Origin: Micavibrio sp. UBA2020
Lineage (GTDB): Bacteria; Pseudomonadota; Alphaproteobacteria; Micavibrionales; UBA2020
Direction: 5' to 3'
Length of the DNA stretch: 25,441 nucleotides
Assembly (NCBI GenBank): GCA_002334985.1
Contig: DDBY01000212.1
Location: 1 to 25,441, forward strand
The notes under the pieces are model-generated. The model searched no databases and was not told where the DNA came from. It saw only the letters and a program-made list of their open reading frames with translations. Of the stretch, positions 16,204-24,009 are shown piece after piece. Numbering within the stretch: position 1 is the stretch's first letter; every line of letters starts with the position of its first letter. Position numbers and translations under genes: made by a program.

Positions 16204-17988
16204 ATGGCACAGGACAGCAATACAGAGGCGGCACCCCGCCGGATGATACAAAAGCCCATCGGGCTGCTCTGGCCGCTTCTGGCGCCCTATAAACGCCAGC
16301 TGGCGGGGGGAATCGGGGCCTTGATGCTGGCCTCCGGCATGATGCTGGCCATGGGCTGGGGACTCAAGAATATCGTCGACCACGGCTTTGCCGACACGAC
16401 GGGGGATTTCCTTGACCGTGCGCTTCTGGTGCTTTTGGCTGTTATCCTGCTGATGGCCGCCGCGACTTATACCCGTGTGCGCCTGATTAACCAGGTGGCG
16501 GAGCGTATTACCACCGATTTGCGCCAGCGCATTTACCTTCATCTGCTCTCGCTCGACCCTGCGTATTTCGAACGTGAAAAAACCGGCGACCAAGTTTCGC
16601 GCATTAACGCGGATACGACGGTTTTGCAACTGGTCGTCACCAGTAACCTGCCGTCTGCTTTCCGGCATTTCCTGATGCTGATTGGCGGGGTCGCGATGCT
16701 TTGCGTGGTCAGCCCCTCCATGACCGGGATTGTCATGCTGGCCGTGCCGCTGGTTGTGGCGCCGATGATTTATTTCGGCCGCCGCGTGCGCGCCAAATCG
16801 CGCGATACGCAATCGCGCGTCGGCGACATCGGCGCCTATACCCATGAAACGCTGATGGGCATGCAAACCATCCAGTCTTTCGGCTACGAAGGCGAAGCCG
16901 CGCGCCGTTTCGATGCGCTGGCCGAAGAGACCTATAACACCGCCAGTAAATATATCCGCGCGCGCGCCTTTCTGGTCGCGTTTGTGATTTTCATCGTGCT
17001 GGGCGCTATCGGTCTTGTGCTGTGGTCGGGCGGGCATAAAGTTCTTACGGGTGAAATGTCGGCGGGAGAGCTCTCGGCCTTTTTGTTCTATGCCGCCATG
17101 GTTGCGGGCGCCTTGATGGCCGTGAGCGAAGCCATGAGCGATTTCAACCGCGCCAGCGGCGCCGCTGACCGCATCATCCAGCTGTTGGCGGCGGAACCTG
17201 CCGTGCAGCCCTCTGCGCAAGGGTTGACTTTGCCCGAAAACGTGGCGGGCTATGTGACGTTTGACGGCGTGACATTCAGCTATCCGACAAGGCCGGAGCG
17301 TCTGGCGCTCGACCGTGTATCTTTCACGGTGACCGCGGGCGAAGTGATTGCACTGGTGGGGCCGAGTGGCGCGGGCAAATCCACCATCTTCCAGCTGCTG
17401 CAGCGCTTTTACGACCCGCAGCAGGGCGCGATTTCGATTGATGGTGTTGACGTACGCGACCTCGACCCGCGTCATGTGCGCGCGGCGCTGGGCGTTGTGT
17501 CGCAAGACCCGGCCGTTTTTTCGATGTCGGTTGCCGAAAATATCCGCATCGGCCGGCCGGATGCCACAGATGCCGAGGTGATGCATGCCGCAGAGATGGC
17601 GCAGGCGCATGGATTTATTTCCGAGCTGCCGCAAGGATACGAAACCATGGTCGGGGAGCGTGGCAACCGTCTTTCCGGCGGGCAGCGCCAGCGCATCGCG
17701 ATTGCGCGCGCGCTTTTGAAAAATCCGGCGATATTGCTGCTGGACGAAGCAACCTCTGCACTTGATTCATCAAACGAGCAAGCCGTGCATCTGGCGCTGC
17801 GCGAACTGATGAAAGGCCGCACGACATTCGTGATTGCGCACCGCCTGTCCACAGTGCAGGACGCCGACCGTATTTTCGTACTCGACCAAGGCCGCATCGT
17901 TGCGGCGGGCACGCATCACCATTTGTTCGGGCAAGACAGGCTCTATACCCACCTTGCCGGATTGCAGGACTTGCGCGCGGCGGGGTAA
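16204..17988 (+). CDS. ABC exporter half-transporter (fused membrane and ATPase domains)
   Basis: A 594-residue inner-membrane exporter subunit, expected to work as a dimer. The N-terminal type 1 exporter membrane domain (about 20-320) has several hydrophobic helices. The ATPase domain shows Walker A GPSGAGKST at 386-394, the signature LSGGQ at 490-494, Walker B ILLLDE at 510-515 and the switch His H546 in IAHRLST. It resembles the MsbA/multidrug lipid-exporter group, but the substrate cannot be read from sequence. The start codon lacks a clear ribosome-binding site; M14 (MIQKPIGLL) is an alternative. It stands alone on this strand and ends 6 bases before the two-hairpin repeat. Confidence 0.92.
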   Translation: MAQDSNTEAAPRRMIQKPIGLLWPLLAPYKRQLAGGIGALMLASGMMLAMGWGLKNIVDHGFADTTGDFLDRALLVLLAVILLMAAATYTRVRLINQVAERITTDLRQRIYLHLLSLDPAYFEREKTGDQVSRINADTTVLQLVVTSNLPSAFRHFLMLIGGVAMLCVVSPSMTGIVMLAVPLVVAPMIYFGRRVRAKSRDTQSRVGDIGAYTHETLMGMQTIQSFGYEGEAARRFDALAEETYNTASKYIRARAFLVAFVIFIVLGAIGLVLWSGGHKVLTGEMSAGELSAFLFYAAMVAGALMAVSEAMSDFNRASGAADRIIQLLAAEPAVQPSAQGLTLPENVAGYVTFDGVTFSYPTRPERLALDRVSFTVTAGEVIALVGPSGAGKSTIFQLLQRFYDPQQGAISIDGVDVRDLDPRHVRAALGVVSQDPAVFSMSVAENIRIGRPDATDAEVMHAAEMAQAHGFISELPQGYETMVGERGNRLSGGQRQRIAIARALLKNPAILLLDEATSALDSSNEQAVHLALRELMKGRTTFVIAHRLSTVQDADRIFVLDQGRIVAAGTHHHLFGQDRLYTHLAGLQDLRAAG

Positions 17989-17994
17989 CCCGCA

Positions 17995-18077
17995 GGTCAT
18001 TCCGGCGCAGGCCGGAATCCATAAAAAACATCACAGGCGTATAAAGAAGATGGACACCGGCCTGCGCCGGTGTGACG
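17995..18077. repeat. Two-hairpin palindromic element (REP/MITE-like)
   Basis: Two 8-bp stems with 4-base loops: ATTCCGGC/GCCGGAAT (17999-18006 and 18011-18018) and ACACCGGC/GCCGGTGT (18054-18061 and 18066-18073). They are flanked by GGTC...TCCA and TGGA...GACG, so the two ends are inverted copies of one another. Translated, it gives the VIPAQAGI and GLRR peptides familiar from spurious ORFs on dispersed repeats in many Proteobacteria. It lies between two convergent genes. Only one copy is in the window. Confidence 0.7.
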
Positions 18078-18097
18078 GGTGTTTTGTGCGGGGAGTG

Positions 18098-19861
18098 TTA
18101 CCGCGCGAAGACGAGGTCAACGCGTTCCAGCGGTTTGCGGTCGGTTTCGAGGCCGAGGGCGCGGACATCGACGCGCGTCGGTTCCACCCCGTTATCCATC
18201 AGGAACGAACGCACGGCCAGTGCGCGCGACAGCGAAATGCGGCGGGCGCTGGTTTTGCTGCCGTCTTCGCCCGAAGCATAGGCATGCACCGCGAGGCGGC
18301 GGGCTTTGCTTTCGCGCAAATGCGGGATGATGTTGACGAGTTTTTGCTGCGTGTCCGCCGTCAGGTCGCTGGAGGTGCCGTCGAATTCCAGCGTCAAATC
18401 CGCCAGCGTCGGCACGGCTATATCGCGCGGCTGCGGCGCGGGCGGCGCAAGGGCGACGCGCGCGGGAACGGCTTCGATGTTCTGGCTGATTTTTTCAAGC
18501 TCCGGCGCGCTCAGCGGCGGGCGGATTTTTTCGGTGGGCTTGGGCGCGGGGCGGCTGGCCAGCAGGGCTTCCGCCTCGTCGCTCGAAAGCGGCACAAGGC
18601 TGTCGCGGTTTGCAGACGCTTCAGCAGCTATGGGGGCGGCGGGCGTTTCTGCTGCGGCATCCAAAGCCGTTGTTGCGGGCAAAGTCGTTGTCACGGGCTG
18701 GCGGCGCGGCAGTTCTTCGGCGGCGGGGGCGGATTCCACAACCACCAGCGACGGACGCGGGGCGGCAGGCTTTTCTGCCTGCGGTGCGGGCGCATCCGGC
18801 AGCGTTTCGCCATAGAGTGCGGCTGCTTCTGCCAGAGTCATATCTTCGGTATTTGTTTTGTTTTCGATGGCCGCGGACATGTCGTCTTTTACAGGCGGCA
18901 CGGACAGGGCGGCGATGTCGTCATCGCTCAAAACGGTTTGCGGCAGCTCTTCCATCGGCGGTTTGCGCAGGGGCAAGGTGGCGATAGCTTCTTGCGGCGC
19001 AGGGGCGGCCACTGCAGCAGGCGCTGCGGCTTCGGGAGTTGCTGCGGCTATGGTTGCAGGCTTCGCGGGCATTGCCGGTACTGCGGGCGCGGCATATTCA
19101 TCGCCGCGCAAGCCTTCGGGCAGAACAGGCCGTTCAAACCGCTGGATATCCGCCGCCGGACGCGCCGCCGGCGGGTAGGAAATACGCGCAGCAGGGGCGG
19201 CGGGTGATTTTTGTGTACCCAAGGCCGCTTGTGGCGCGGGGATGACTTCGCGCGTTTCTTGCGGTGTCAGCAAGGCCGTTTCCTGTGCCGCAGGCGCAGG
19301 GGCCATGTCAGGCTTGCGCATCGGGTGGGCGATTGTTTCCGCGCGTGCGGCGTGTTGTGCCGGGGTGGGCTCCAGAATAGGCGCCATTAGTTTTGCACGC
19401 GGCGCTGTCGCCGGCGTTTCCGCCGTTACCGTACGGCGCGGCATTTCAGATGCTGCTACGGGCGGCTGCGTTACGGGGGTGGCGGCGGCTTTCGGCAGCG
19501 GCGGCACAACGGGCTCGCTGAACATCGGTTTGATGACGCGGCGGGGTTGATTGTCTTGCGGTGCTGCGGTTTCAGCCGCGGCGGGTGCAGGTTGCACGGC
19601 GGGCTGCGGTTCTGGCGCTGCGGCAGGGACGGGCGGCGGCGCCAAAGGTTGACGCAGCACCACGGGCGGCATGTTGCCTTCGGCGGGTTGCTGCGCTGTG
19701 GGCGCCAGTGCATCGCCCGAAAGCGCGCCAAGGTCAACCTCGACGTTCGGCTTTGCGGGTTTGTAGTAGTGATATTGCGCGTGCGCAGGTGCAGCGAGGG
19801 CGCTCGCAAGTGCAGCAGCGGCGGCGCTGACAAGAAGATATTGTTTCAAACTTGCCATCAT
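18098..19861 (-). CDS. OmpA-domain protein with long Ala/Pro-rich region
   Basis: A 587-residue exported protein. It has a signal peptide (about 1-28, cleavage after AHA), then roughly 450 residues of Ala/Pro/Glu-rich, repetitive and probably disordered sequence. The C-terminal OmpA-like domain (about 485-587) shows DLTLEFDGTSSDLT, LAVHAYASGEDGS, ARRISLSRALAVRSFLMDNGV and VDVRALG. Such domains bind peptidoglycan; the Arg of the LSxxRA-type motif is kept, while the usual preceding Asp is not clearly aligned. MetMet leaves 19861 or 19858 as start, and GAAGAG spacing slightly favours 19858. It lies 14 bp after the inositol-monophosphatase gene on the same strand. Confidence 0.82.
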   Translation of the reverse strand: MMASLKQYLLVSAAAAALASALAAPAHAQYHYYKPAKPNVEVDLGALSGDALAPTAQQPAEGNMPPVVLRQPLAPPPVPAAAPEPQPAVQPAPAAAETAAPQDNQPRRVIKPMFSEPVVPPLPKAAATPVTQPPVAASEMPRRTVTAETPATAPRAKLMAPILEPTPAQHAARAETIAHPMRKPDMAPAPAAQETALLTPQETREVIPAPQAALGTQKSPAAPAARISYPPAARPAADIQRFERPVLPEGLRGDEYAAPAVPAMPAKPATIAAATPEAAAPAAVAAPAPQEAIATLPLRKPPMEELPQTVLSDDDIAALSVPPVKDDMSAAIENKTNTEDMTLAEAAALYGETLPDAPAPQAEKPAAPRPSLVVVESAPAAEELPRRQPVTTTLPATTALDAAAETPAAPIAAEASANRDSLVPLSSDEAEALLASRPAPKPTEKIRPPLSAPELEKISQNIEAVPARVALAPPAPQPRDIAVPTLADLTLEFDGTSSDLTADTQQKLVNIIPHLRESKARRLAVHAYASGEDGSKTSARRISLSRALAVRSFLMDNGVEPTRVDVRALGLETDRKPLERVDLVFAR

Positions 19862-19875
19862 ACGCTCTTCAATAA

Positions 19876-20691
19876 TTATGACGCCTTGGCGTCGGCTTTT
19901 TTCGCGGCGGGTGCTTTGACGCGCGCGGCGAGGTCTTTGTGAAGCGCGCTATTGGCCGCGACAAGGCTGCCGCCGGTGTTGAAGTTTTTGCCCATCTTGG
20001 CATCCGTCGCCTGTCCGCGCGCTTCGCGCACAAGAACGATACCTGCGGCAACATCCCAAAGACCGCCGCTGATATGCGACTTGCAAAACGCGTCAAGGCG
20101 GCCTGCGGCGACATAGGCGAGGTCAAGGCAGGTGCTGCCCATGTTGCGGATAACCGTGCCGGATTTCACCAGCGTGGCGAGGCCTTCGATGCTGTCATAG
20201 GCGGCGTGATGCAGCGCAACGGCAGCCTCGGCCAGCGAGTTGCGACCGGAAACCTGAATGCGGCGGTTGTTGAGGTAAGCGCCGAGGCCTTTTTCTGCCC
20301 AGAACAATTCGTCCTTCACGGGGTCGTAAATCACGCCCGCGACGATGTCGCCGTCTTTTTCCAGCGCAATCGAAACACACCAGTGCGGAATGCCGTGCAG
20401 GAAGTTCATAGTGCCGTCGAGCGGGTCCACAATCCAGCGGCAGGACGGGTCTTCACCCTTCACTTCGCCGCTTTCTTCCATCAGGAAGCCATATTTCGGG
20501 CGTGCCTTGAGCAGGATTTCGCGGATGATTTTTTCGGCTTTGTGGTCGGCGGTGGAAACGAAGTTGCCGGGGCCTTTGCGCGATACCTGCAGCTGTTCAA
20601 CTTCGCCGAAGTCGCGCACAAGCGAGCGGCCTGCCTTTTCGGCGGCTTCGACCATGACGTTCATGTGGGCAGAGCGGCGGGCGACGGCCAT
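19876..20691 (-). CDS. Inositol monophosphatase family protein (SuhB-like)
   Basis: A 271-residue member of the Mg-dependent inositol monophosphatase superfamily. Metal-binding residues are visible as E72/E73 (FLMEES), DPLDGT at 89-94 and W212-D213 in GGLWDVAAG. Family members dephosphorylate inositol phosphates, and SuhB-type proteins also act in rRNA transcription complexes; the role here cannot be distinguished. The C-terminal about 15 residues form an Ala/Lys-rich tail. AAAGGA lies 7 bases before the ATG at 20691. The efp-side neighbourhood recurs in Alphaproteobacteria, supporting a housekeeping role. Confidence 0.92.
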   Translation of the reverse strand: MAVARRSAHMNVMVEAAEKAGRSLVRDFGEVEQLQVSRKGPGNFVSTADHKAEKIIREILLKARPKYGFLMEESGEVKGEDPSCRWIVDPLDGTMNFLHGIPHWCVSIALEKDGDIVAGVIYDPVKDELFWAEKGLGAYLNNRRIQVSGRNSLAEAAVALHHAAYDSIEGLATLVKSGTVIRNMGSTCLDLAYVAAGRLDAFCKSHISGGLWDVAAGIVLVREARGQATDAKMGKNFNTGGSLVAANSALHKDLAARVKAPAAKKADAKAS

Positions 20692-20713
20692 CTCGGTATC
20701 CTTTGGTTTGTGG

Positions 20714-20878
20714 TTAGTCGTTACGACTGAACAGGCTGCCGAACAACGGTTTTTTGTTTTGTGGTTGCTGCGGCACCGTGGCCATCATGACCGCTTCGGG
20801 CGGGGTGGCGACGGCGCGTTTCCATGTCTCCGCCTCTGCGGCGGAAACGTGGAAACAATCCTGTACATCGTATTTCAT
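20714..20878 (-). CDS. Small 54-residue protein, unknown
   Basis: An ATG-initiated frame fits neatly between efp (its start is 8 bases after the efp stop) and the inositol monophosphatase gene (22 bases before that start). The peptide begins MKYDVQDCFHVSAAEAETWK and ends KKPLFGSLFSRND. It looks soluble, with an acidic/aromatic start and a basic end. I do not recognise it. No clear Shine-Dalgarno is seen, so translation may be coupled to efp. Support is its exact fit in an otherwise tight same-strand run and its plausible composition. Confidence 0.5.
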   Translation of the reverse strand: MKYDVQDCFHVSAAEAETWKRAVATPPEAVMMATVPQQPQNKKPLFGSLFSRND

Positions 20879-20886
20879 CGGACGGC

Positions 20887-21453
20887 TTAGTCTTTTGCGC
20901 GTTCGACGTAGGTGGAATCTTCGGTACGCACAACGATGCGCGTGCCGGATTCAATATGCGGCGGCACCAGAACGCGCGCGCCGTTTTCCAGCACGGCGGG
21001 TTTGTAGGAAGAAGATGCCGTCTGGCCTTTGACCACGGGGTCGGCTTCGACGATTTGCATGATGACCGTTTCGGGCAGGGTCATCGACAGCGGGCGGCCT
21101 TCGTGCATTTGCACTTCAACCATCATGCCGTCTTGCAGGAACTGGGCAGGTTCGCCAATCAGATCTTTGTTCACGACGATCTGTTCGTAGTTTTCGTTGT
21201 TCATGAACGTGTATTCGCCGTCGTTGGCATAGAGGAACTGGAAGTCCATGCTCTCGACGCGGGCGCGTTCGACCATATCCTGCGTGGCGAAGCGGATGTC
21301 GGTTTTGGTGCCCGATACGATGTCGCGCATGACGACCTGCGCGACGGAGGCGCCTTTGCCCGGGGTGCGGATGTCGTTGCTCATGACGACCCAGAGCTTT
21401 TCGTTGTATTCCACCACCATGCCTTTGCGGAGGGTGTTTGCTGCGACTTTCAT
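20887..21453 (-). CDS. efp: Translation elongation factor P
   Basis: A 188-residue three-domain factor that relieves ribosome stalling at polyproline stretches. The N-terminal KOW-like domain carries TPGKGAS, where K33 is the tip residue that can be beta-lysylated by EpmA. The OB domains follow, with VQMHEGRPLSMTLPETV and the C-terminal signature region ASSSYKPAVLENGARVLVPPHIESGTRIVVRT. AAGGTG lies about 7 bases before the ATG. The OmpA-domain and AsmA-family proteins in this window are Pro-rich and are natural candidates to need EF-P. Confidence 0.97.
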   Translation of the reverse strand: MKVAANTLRKGMVVEYNEKLWVVMSNDIRTPGKGASVAQVVMRDIVSGTKTDIRFATQDMVERARVESMDFQFLYANDGEYTFMNNENYEQIVVNKDLIGEPAQFLQDGMMVEVQMHEGRPLSMTLPETVIMQIVEADPVVKGQTASSSYKPAVLENGARVLVPPHIESGTRIVVRTEDSTYVERAKD

Positions 21454-21500
21454 GTATTCACCTTAGGAATTTATTTTCATATTTTGAATGTGGCTCCGGC

Positions 21501-22025
21501 CTAGGGCTTCTTGCCCAGCCGCGAGACGATTGCTTTACCTAAATTTTTTAAGGCAATTTGTAAATCGTTTTCTTGAATATCGCCCACCAGCGCGTCAATC
21601 TTTTGCTGTTCCTGCATGGTCAGGGGACGGGTGAGAGGGGGCTTTACCTTTTTATTATCCATAACACCAGAGTGCTGGATAATTTTAATCTCCTTGATAG
21701 CGCTGTAGCCGAAAAAGACGTTCAACCGCTCGGCCAGCAGGTCTTTCTGGTAGCTCAGCTCCAGCGCGAAGGCGGGCTGCACGGCCAGCACCAGCGTTGC
21801 CTTGGGCGGCGTTTTGTCGCCCTTTTGCCCGTCCTTTTTCTTGGTGCCTGACGTGCGGCTGTATTTCAGCTCCATCGGGGTGGTCTGGGCGGCGATTTCG
21901 GGGCCGGCGATATGTTCCCACTCGGCCAGCATTTTGCCGAACAGCATGTTTTTCTTCCCAAAGGCGTCTTTGGTCAGGGCGGGGACAAGGTCCGCGACGG
22001 GGCGTGGCCGGTTGGGTGTTGTCAT
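21501..22025 (-). CDS. dciA: DciA-type (DUF721) protein, putative replicative helicase loader
   Basis: A 174-residue protein. The core FGKMLAEWEHIAGPEIAAQTTPMELKY and LVLAVQPAFALELSYQKDLLAERLNVFFGYSAIKEIKI matches the DUF721/DciA family, KH-like, which helps load the replicative helicase DnaB in bacteria lacking DnaC. A Lys-rich insertion is seen at about 61-72 (TKKKDGQKGDKT), and a charged helical C-terminal segment at about 130-174. No clear Shine-Dalgarno precedes the start. It is divergent from mutY across only 29 bp. Family assignment is good; helicase loading is inferred from the family. Confidence 0.85.
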   Translation of the reverse strand: MTTPNRPRPVADLVPALTKDAFGKKNMLFGKMLAEWEHIAGPEIAAQTTPMELKYSRTSGTKKKDGQKGDKTPPKATLVLAVQPAFALELSYQKDLLAERLNVFFGYSAIKEIKIIQHSGVMDNKKVKPPLTRPLTMQEQQKIDALVGDIQENDLQIALKNLGKAIVSRLGKKP

Positions 22026-22054
22026 GGGTACCGAGTATGGCTATTTAAAAGGCC

Positions 22055-23131
22055 ATGTCCAGAACCAAAAAGACAGATGTAAAGGGGCTTCAGGCCGGTT
22101 TGCTGGGGTGGTTTGACCGCCACCGCCGCGTCATGCCGTGGCGCGCAGCCAAGGGCAAGCGTGCGAACCCGTATCATGTCTGGCTGTCGGAAATCATGCT
22201 CCAGCAGACGACGGTGGTGACGGTCGGTCCGTATTTCATGAAATTCATCGGTCTTTGGCCGACGGTGGGTGATTTGGCGGCGGCCAAGCTGGACGACGTA
22301 CTGACCGCGTGGGCAGGGCTTGGCTACTACGCCCGCGCGCGCAACCTGCATAAATGTGCGCAAGTGGTGACATCGCTGCATGGTGGCCGCTTTCCGGCAG
22401 ATGAGCAGGCCTTGCTTGAGCTGCCCGGTATCGGGCCTTATTCGGCGGCGGCGATTGCCTCTATCGCTTTTGACCGTCCGGCCGTGGCTGTCGATGGCAA
22501 CGTGGAGCGGGTGGTTAGCCGGTTTTTGAATATCGAAGAGCCATTGCCGCAATCCAAGCCCGCCATTCGTGACGGGGCGGCGCTGCTGGCGGCGGGCAAT
22601 CCGCGCCCCGGTGATTTTACGCAGGCTTTCATGGAATTGGGGGCGACTGTTTGCACTCCGCGCAAGCCTCGCTGTGGCCTTTGCCCGTGGCAGCAGGATT
22701 GCAAGGCGCGCAAGGCGGGAAACGCCGAAGAGCTGCCGCGCAAGCTGCCCAAGAAGGCCAAGCCCGCCAAATTTGGCAAAGTCTATTGGATTAGCAATGC
22801 CAAAGGGCAGGTCATGATACAAAAGCGCACCGATAAGGGGCTTTACGAAGGCATGTACCAGCTGCCGACCACCGCATGGCTGACCGATAAAAAGGCAGCT
22901 GCGGGGCTGGGGCTTGATTTCTTGAAGGGCAAGGGGGCAAAGGCGCTGGGGGCTTCGGTGAAGCACAGTTTCACCCATTTCGACCTTAGTCTTGAAATAT
23001 GGCAATACAGTGGCCGCGCTACAAAGCTGCCTGCGGGCGGGATATGGGTCTATCCGGATGAACTGGCCAGTTATGCCCTGCCCAGTCTGATGCAAAAAGC
23101 CGCCCGCCTTGCCGCAGGCACGGCAGGATGA
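22055..23131 (+). CDS. mutY: A/G-specific adenine glycosylase
   Basis: A 358-residue base-excision-repair enzyme that removes adenine mispaired with 8-oxoguanine. E46 (SEIMLQQT) and D147 (VAVDGNVERV) are the expected catalytic residues. The helix-hairpin-helix is LPGIGPYSA at 123-131. The Fe-S cluster Cys set C200, C207, C210 and C216 has the canonical C-X6-C-X2-C-X5-C spacing. The C-terminal NUDIX-like 8-oxoG recognition domain begins near residue 238 and includes VKHSFTHFDLSLEIW. AAAAGG lies just 2-3 bases before the ATG, which is close. The stop codon lies inside the -35 of the next promoter. Confidence 0.96.
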   Translation: MSRTKKTDVKGLQAGLLGWFDRHRRVMPWRAAKGKRANPYHVWLSEIMLQQTTVVTVGPYFMKFIGLWPTVGDLAAAKLDDVLTAWAGLGYYARARNLHKCAQVVTSLHGGRFPADEQALLELPGIGPYSAAAIASIAFDRPAVAVDGNVERVVSRFLNIEEPLPQSKPAIRDGAALLAAGNPRPGDFTQAFMELGATVCTPRKPRCGLCPWQQDCKARKAGNAEELPRKLPKKAKPAKFGKVYWISNAKGQVMIQKRTDKGLYEGMYQLPTTAWLTDKKAAAGLGLDFLKGKGAKALGASVKHSFTHFDLSLEIWQYSGRATKLPAGGIWVYPDELASYALPSLMQKAARLAAGTAG

Positions 23132-23156
23132 CAGCCCGCCCCAAGGCTGTTATAAT
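23128..23156 (+). promoter_or_regulatory. Strong sigma-70 promoter overlapping the mutY stop
   Basis: ATGACA (23128-23133, 5 of 6) and a perfect TATAAT (23151-23156) are separated by 17 bases, the best promoter match in the window. The expected transcript starts near 23163, giving a leader of about 48 bases. That leader holds a small hairpin, CTTCGC/GCGAAG (23179-23184 and 23191-23196). It would drive the secreted unknown and the COQ10/RatA-like gene. Confidence 0.7.
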
Positions 23157-23210
23157 GATAAAGTCCGGATTTTGAAGTCTTCGCCGAAGCGCGAAGGCAG
23201 GGGGAAAAGA

Positions 23211-24002
23211 ATGTTTTCATTTCGTTTGGCAAAACATGCGTTGGCTGGGGCTGTATTTGCGATGGCGGTTTCGCTGTCTGCCGTCGCCGAAGCGCCGCCC
23301 GAAACGCCACCCGAGGCTGTCGGTGGCCGTGGTGAATCTTTTGCCGCGCCGACCTTTCGTGAACTTGCGCTGACCAGCCTTATGCTGGAGGCTTTCGACA
23401 CGACCAAAAACGAAACAATCGACGAGTATGCGAAGCTGATGTACTGCCCGCTGTACCGCGAAAATTTCAAATCGGATTTCGCATGGAACAACGTGCGGCA
23501 GGAGCTTGGCCGCAAACTGCAGGGCAAGCGCGAATATTTCCGTACGCATTACGAGATTATGGGGGTTGTCTATCTTGGCCGCTATGCTTTCGAAACGCAG
23601 GATTTTCCTTTTGTAAAAAATACCGCGCTGGTGAACGTGGGCTCTCTCACCCTGCTCACAACGCCGCAGCGGGCGCGTCGTGACGGATGGCGGATATGTG
23701 ACGACCTTGAAGCTTCGAAGCTTTTCCCGACGGGATATCTGTTCGCACTACAGCAACCTTTGACGCTTGACCGGCTGAAAATGCCTCTTGAGGATGCTGA
23801 AAAGCTTCTTAAGCGCATGGATATGATGAACAACAAGGAGCGCGCCCTTTTCATCCGCTTCCGTATACGCTTGCTGGGGTCGGGCATCATTGTCGAACGC
23901 GGTACGACTAAGAACTTGCTCTTGCGCGGAGAGCTCGCGGCGGTCGATTTGTTCTATGACCGCGAGATGAGCAAGCATTTCGCATCTATTTCACTGAAAT
24001 AA
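23211..24002 (+). CDS. Secreted/periplasmic protein of unknown function
   Basis: A 263-residue protein. It has a signal peptide (about 1-26: a basic start, hydrophobic 8-23, cleavage near AVA-EA). A mature domain with segments YAKLMYCPLYRENFKSDF, NNVRQELGRKL and FETQDFPFV follows. Two Cys remain after cleavage (in MYCPLY and RICDDL) and could form a disulfide. From memory the Cys-x-x-Tyr...Asp/Glu-Phe-x-Trp pattern recalls DUF4852, but I could not test this. The ATG at 23211 is chosen because a purine-rich GGGGGAAAAGA directly precedes it and a signal peptide follows. The open frame upstream to 23109 crosses the promoter. Function unknown. Confidence 0.75.
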   Translation: MFSFRLAKHALAGAVFAMAVSLSAVAEAPPETPPEAVGGRGESFAAPTFRELALTSLMLEAFDTTKNETIDEYAKLMYCPLYRENFKSDFAWNNVRQELGRKLQGKREYFRTHYEIMGVVYLGRYAFETQDFPFVKNTALVNVGSLTLLTTPQRARRDGWRICDDLEASKLFPTGYLFALQQPLTLDRLKMPLEDAEKLLKRMDMMNNKERALFIRFRIRLLGSGIIVERGTTKNLLLRGELAAVDLFYDREMSKHFASISLK

Positions 24003-24009
24003 CCATCGC

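Noticed and set aside
17834..19207. Long plus-strand open frame of 457 codons
   Set aside because: It runs antisense through the OmpA-domain gene and the two-hairpin repeat, with Arg/Gly-rich translation typical of a GC-rich shadow frame.
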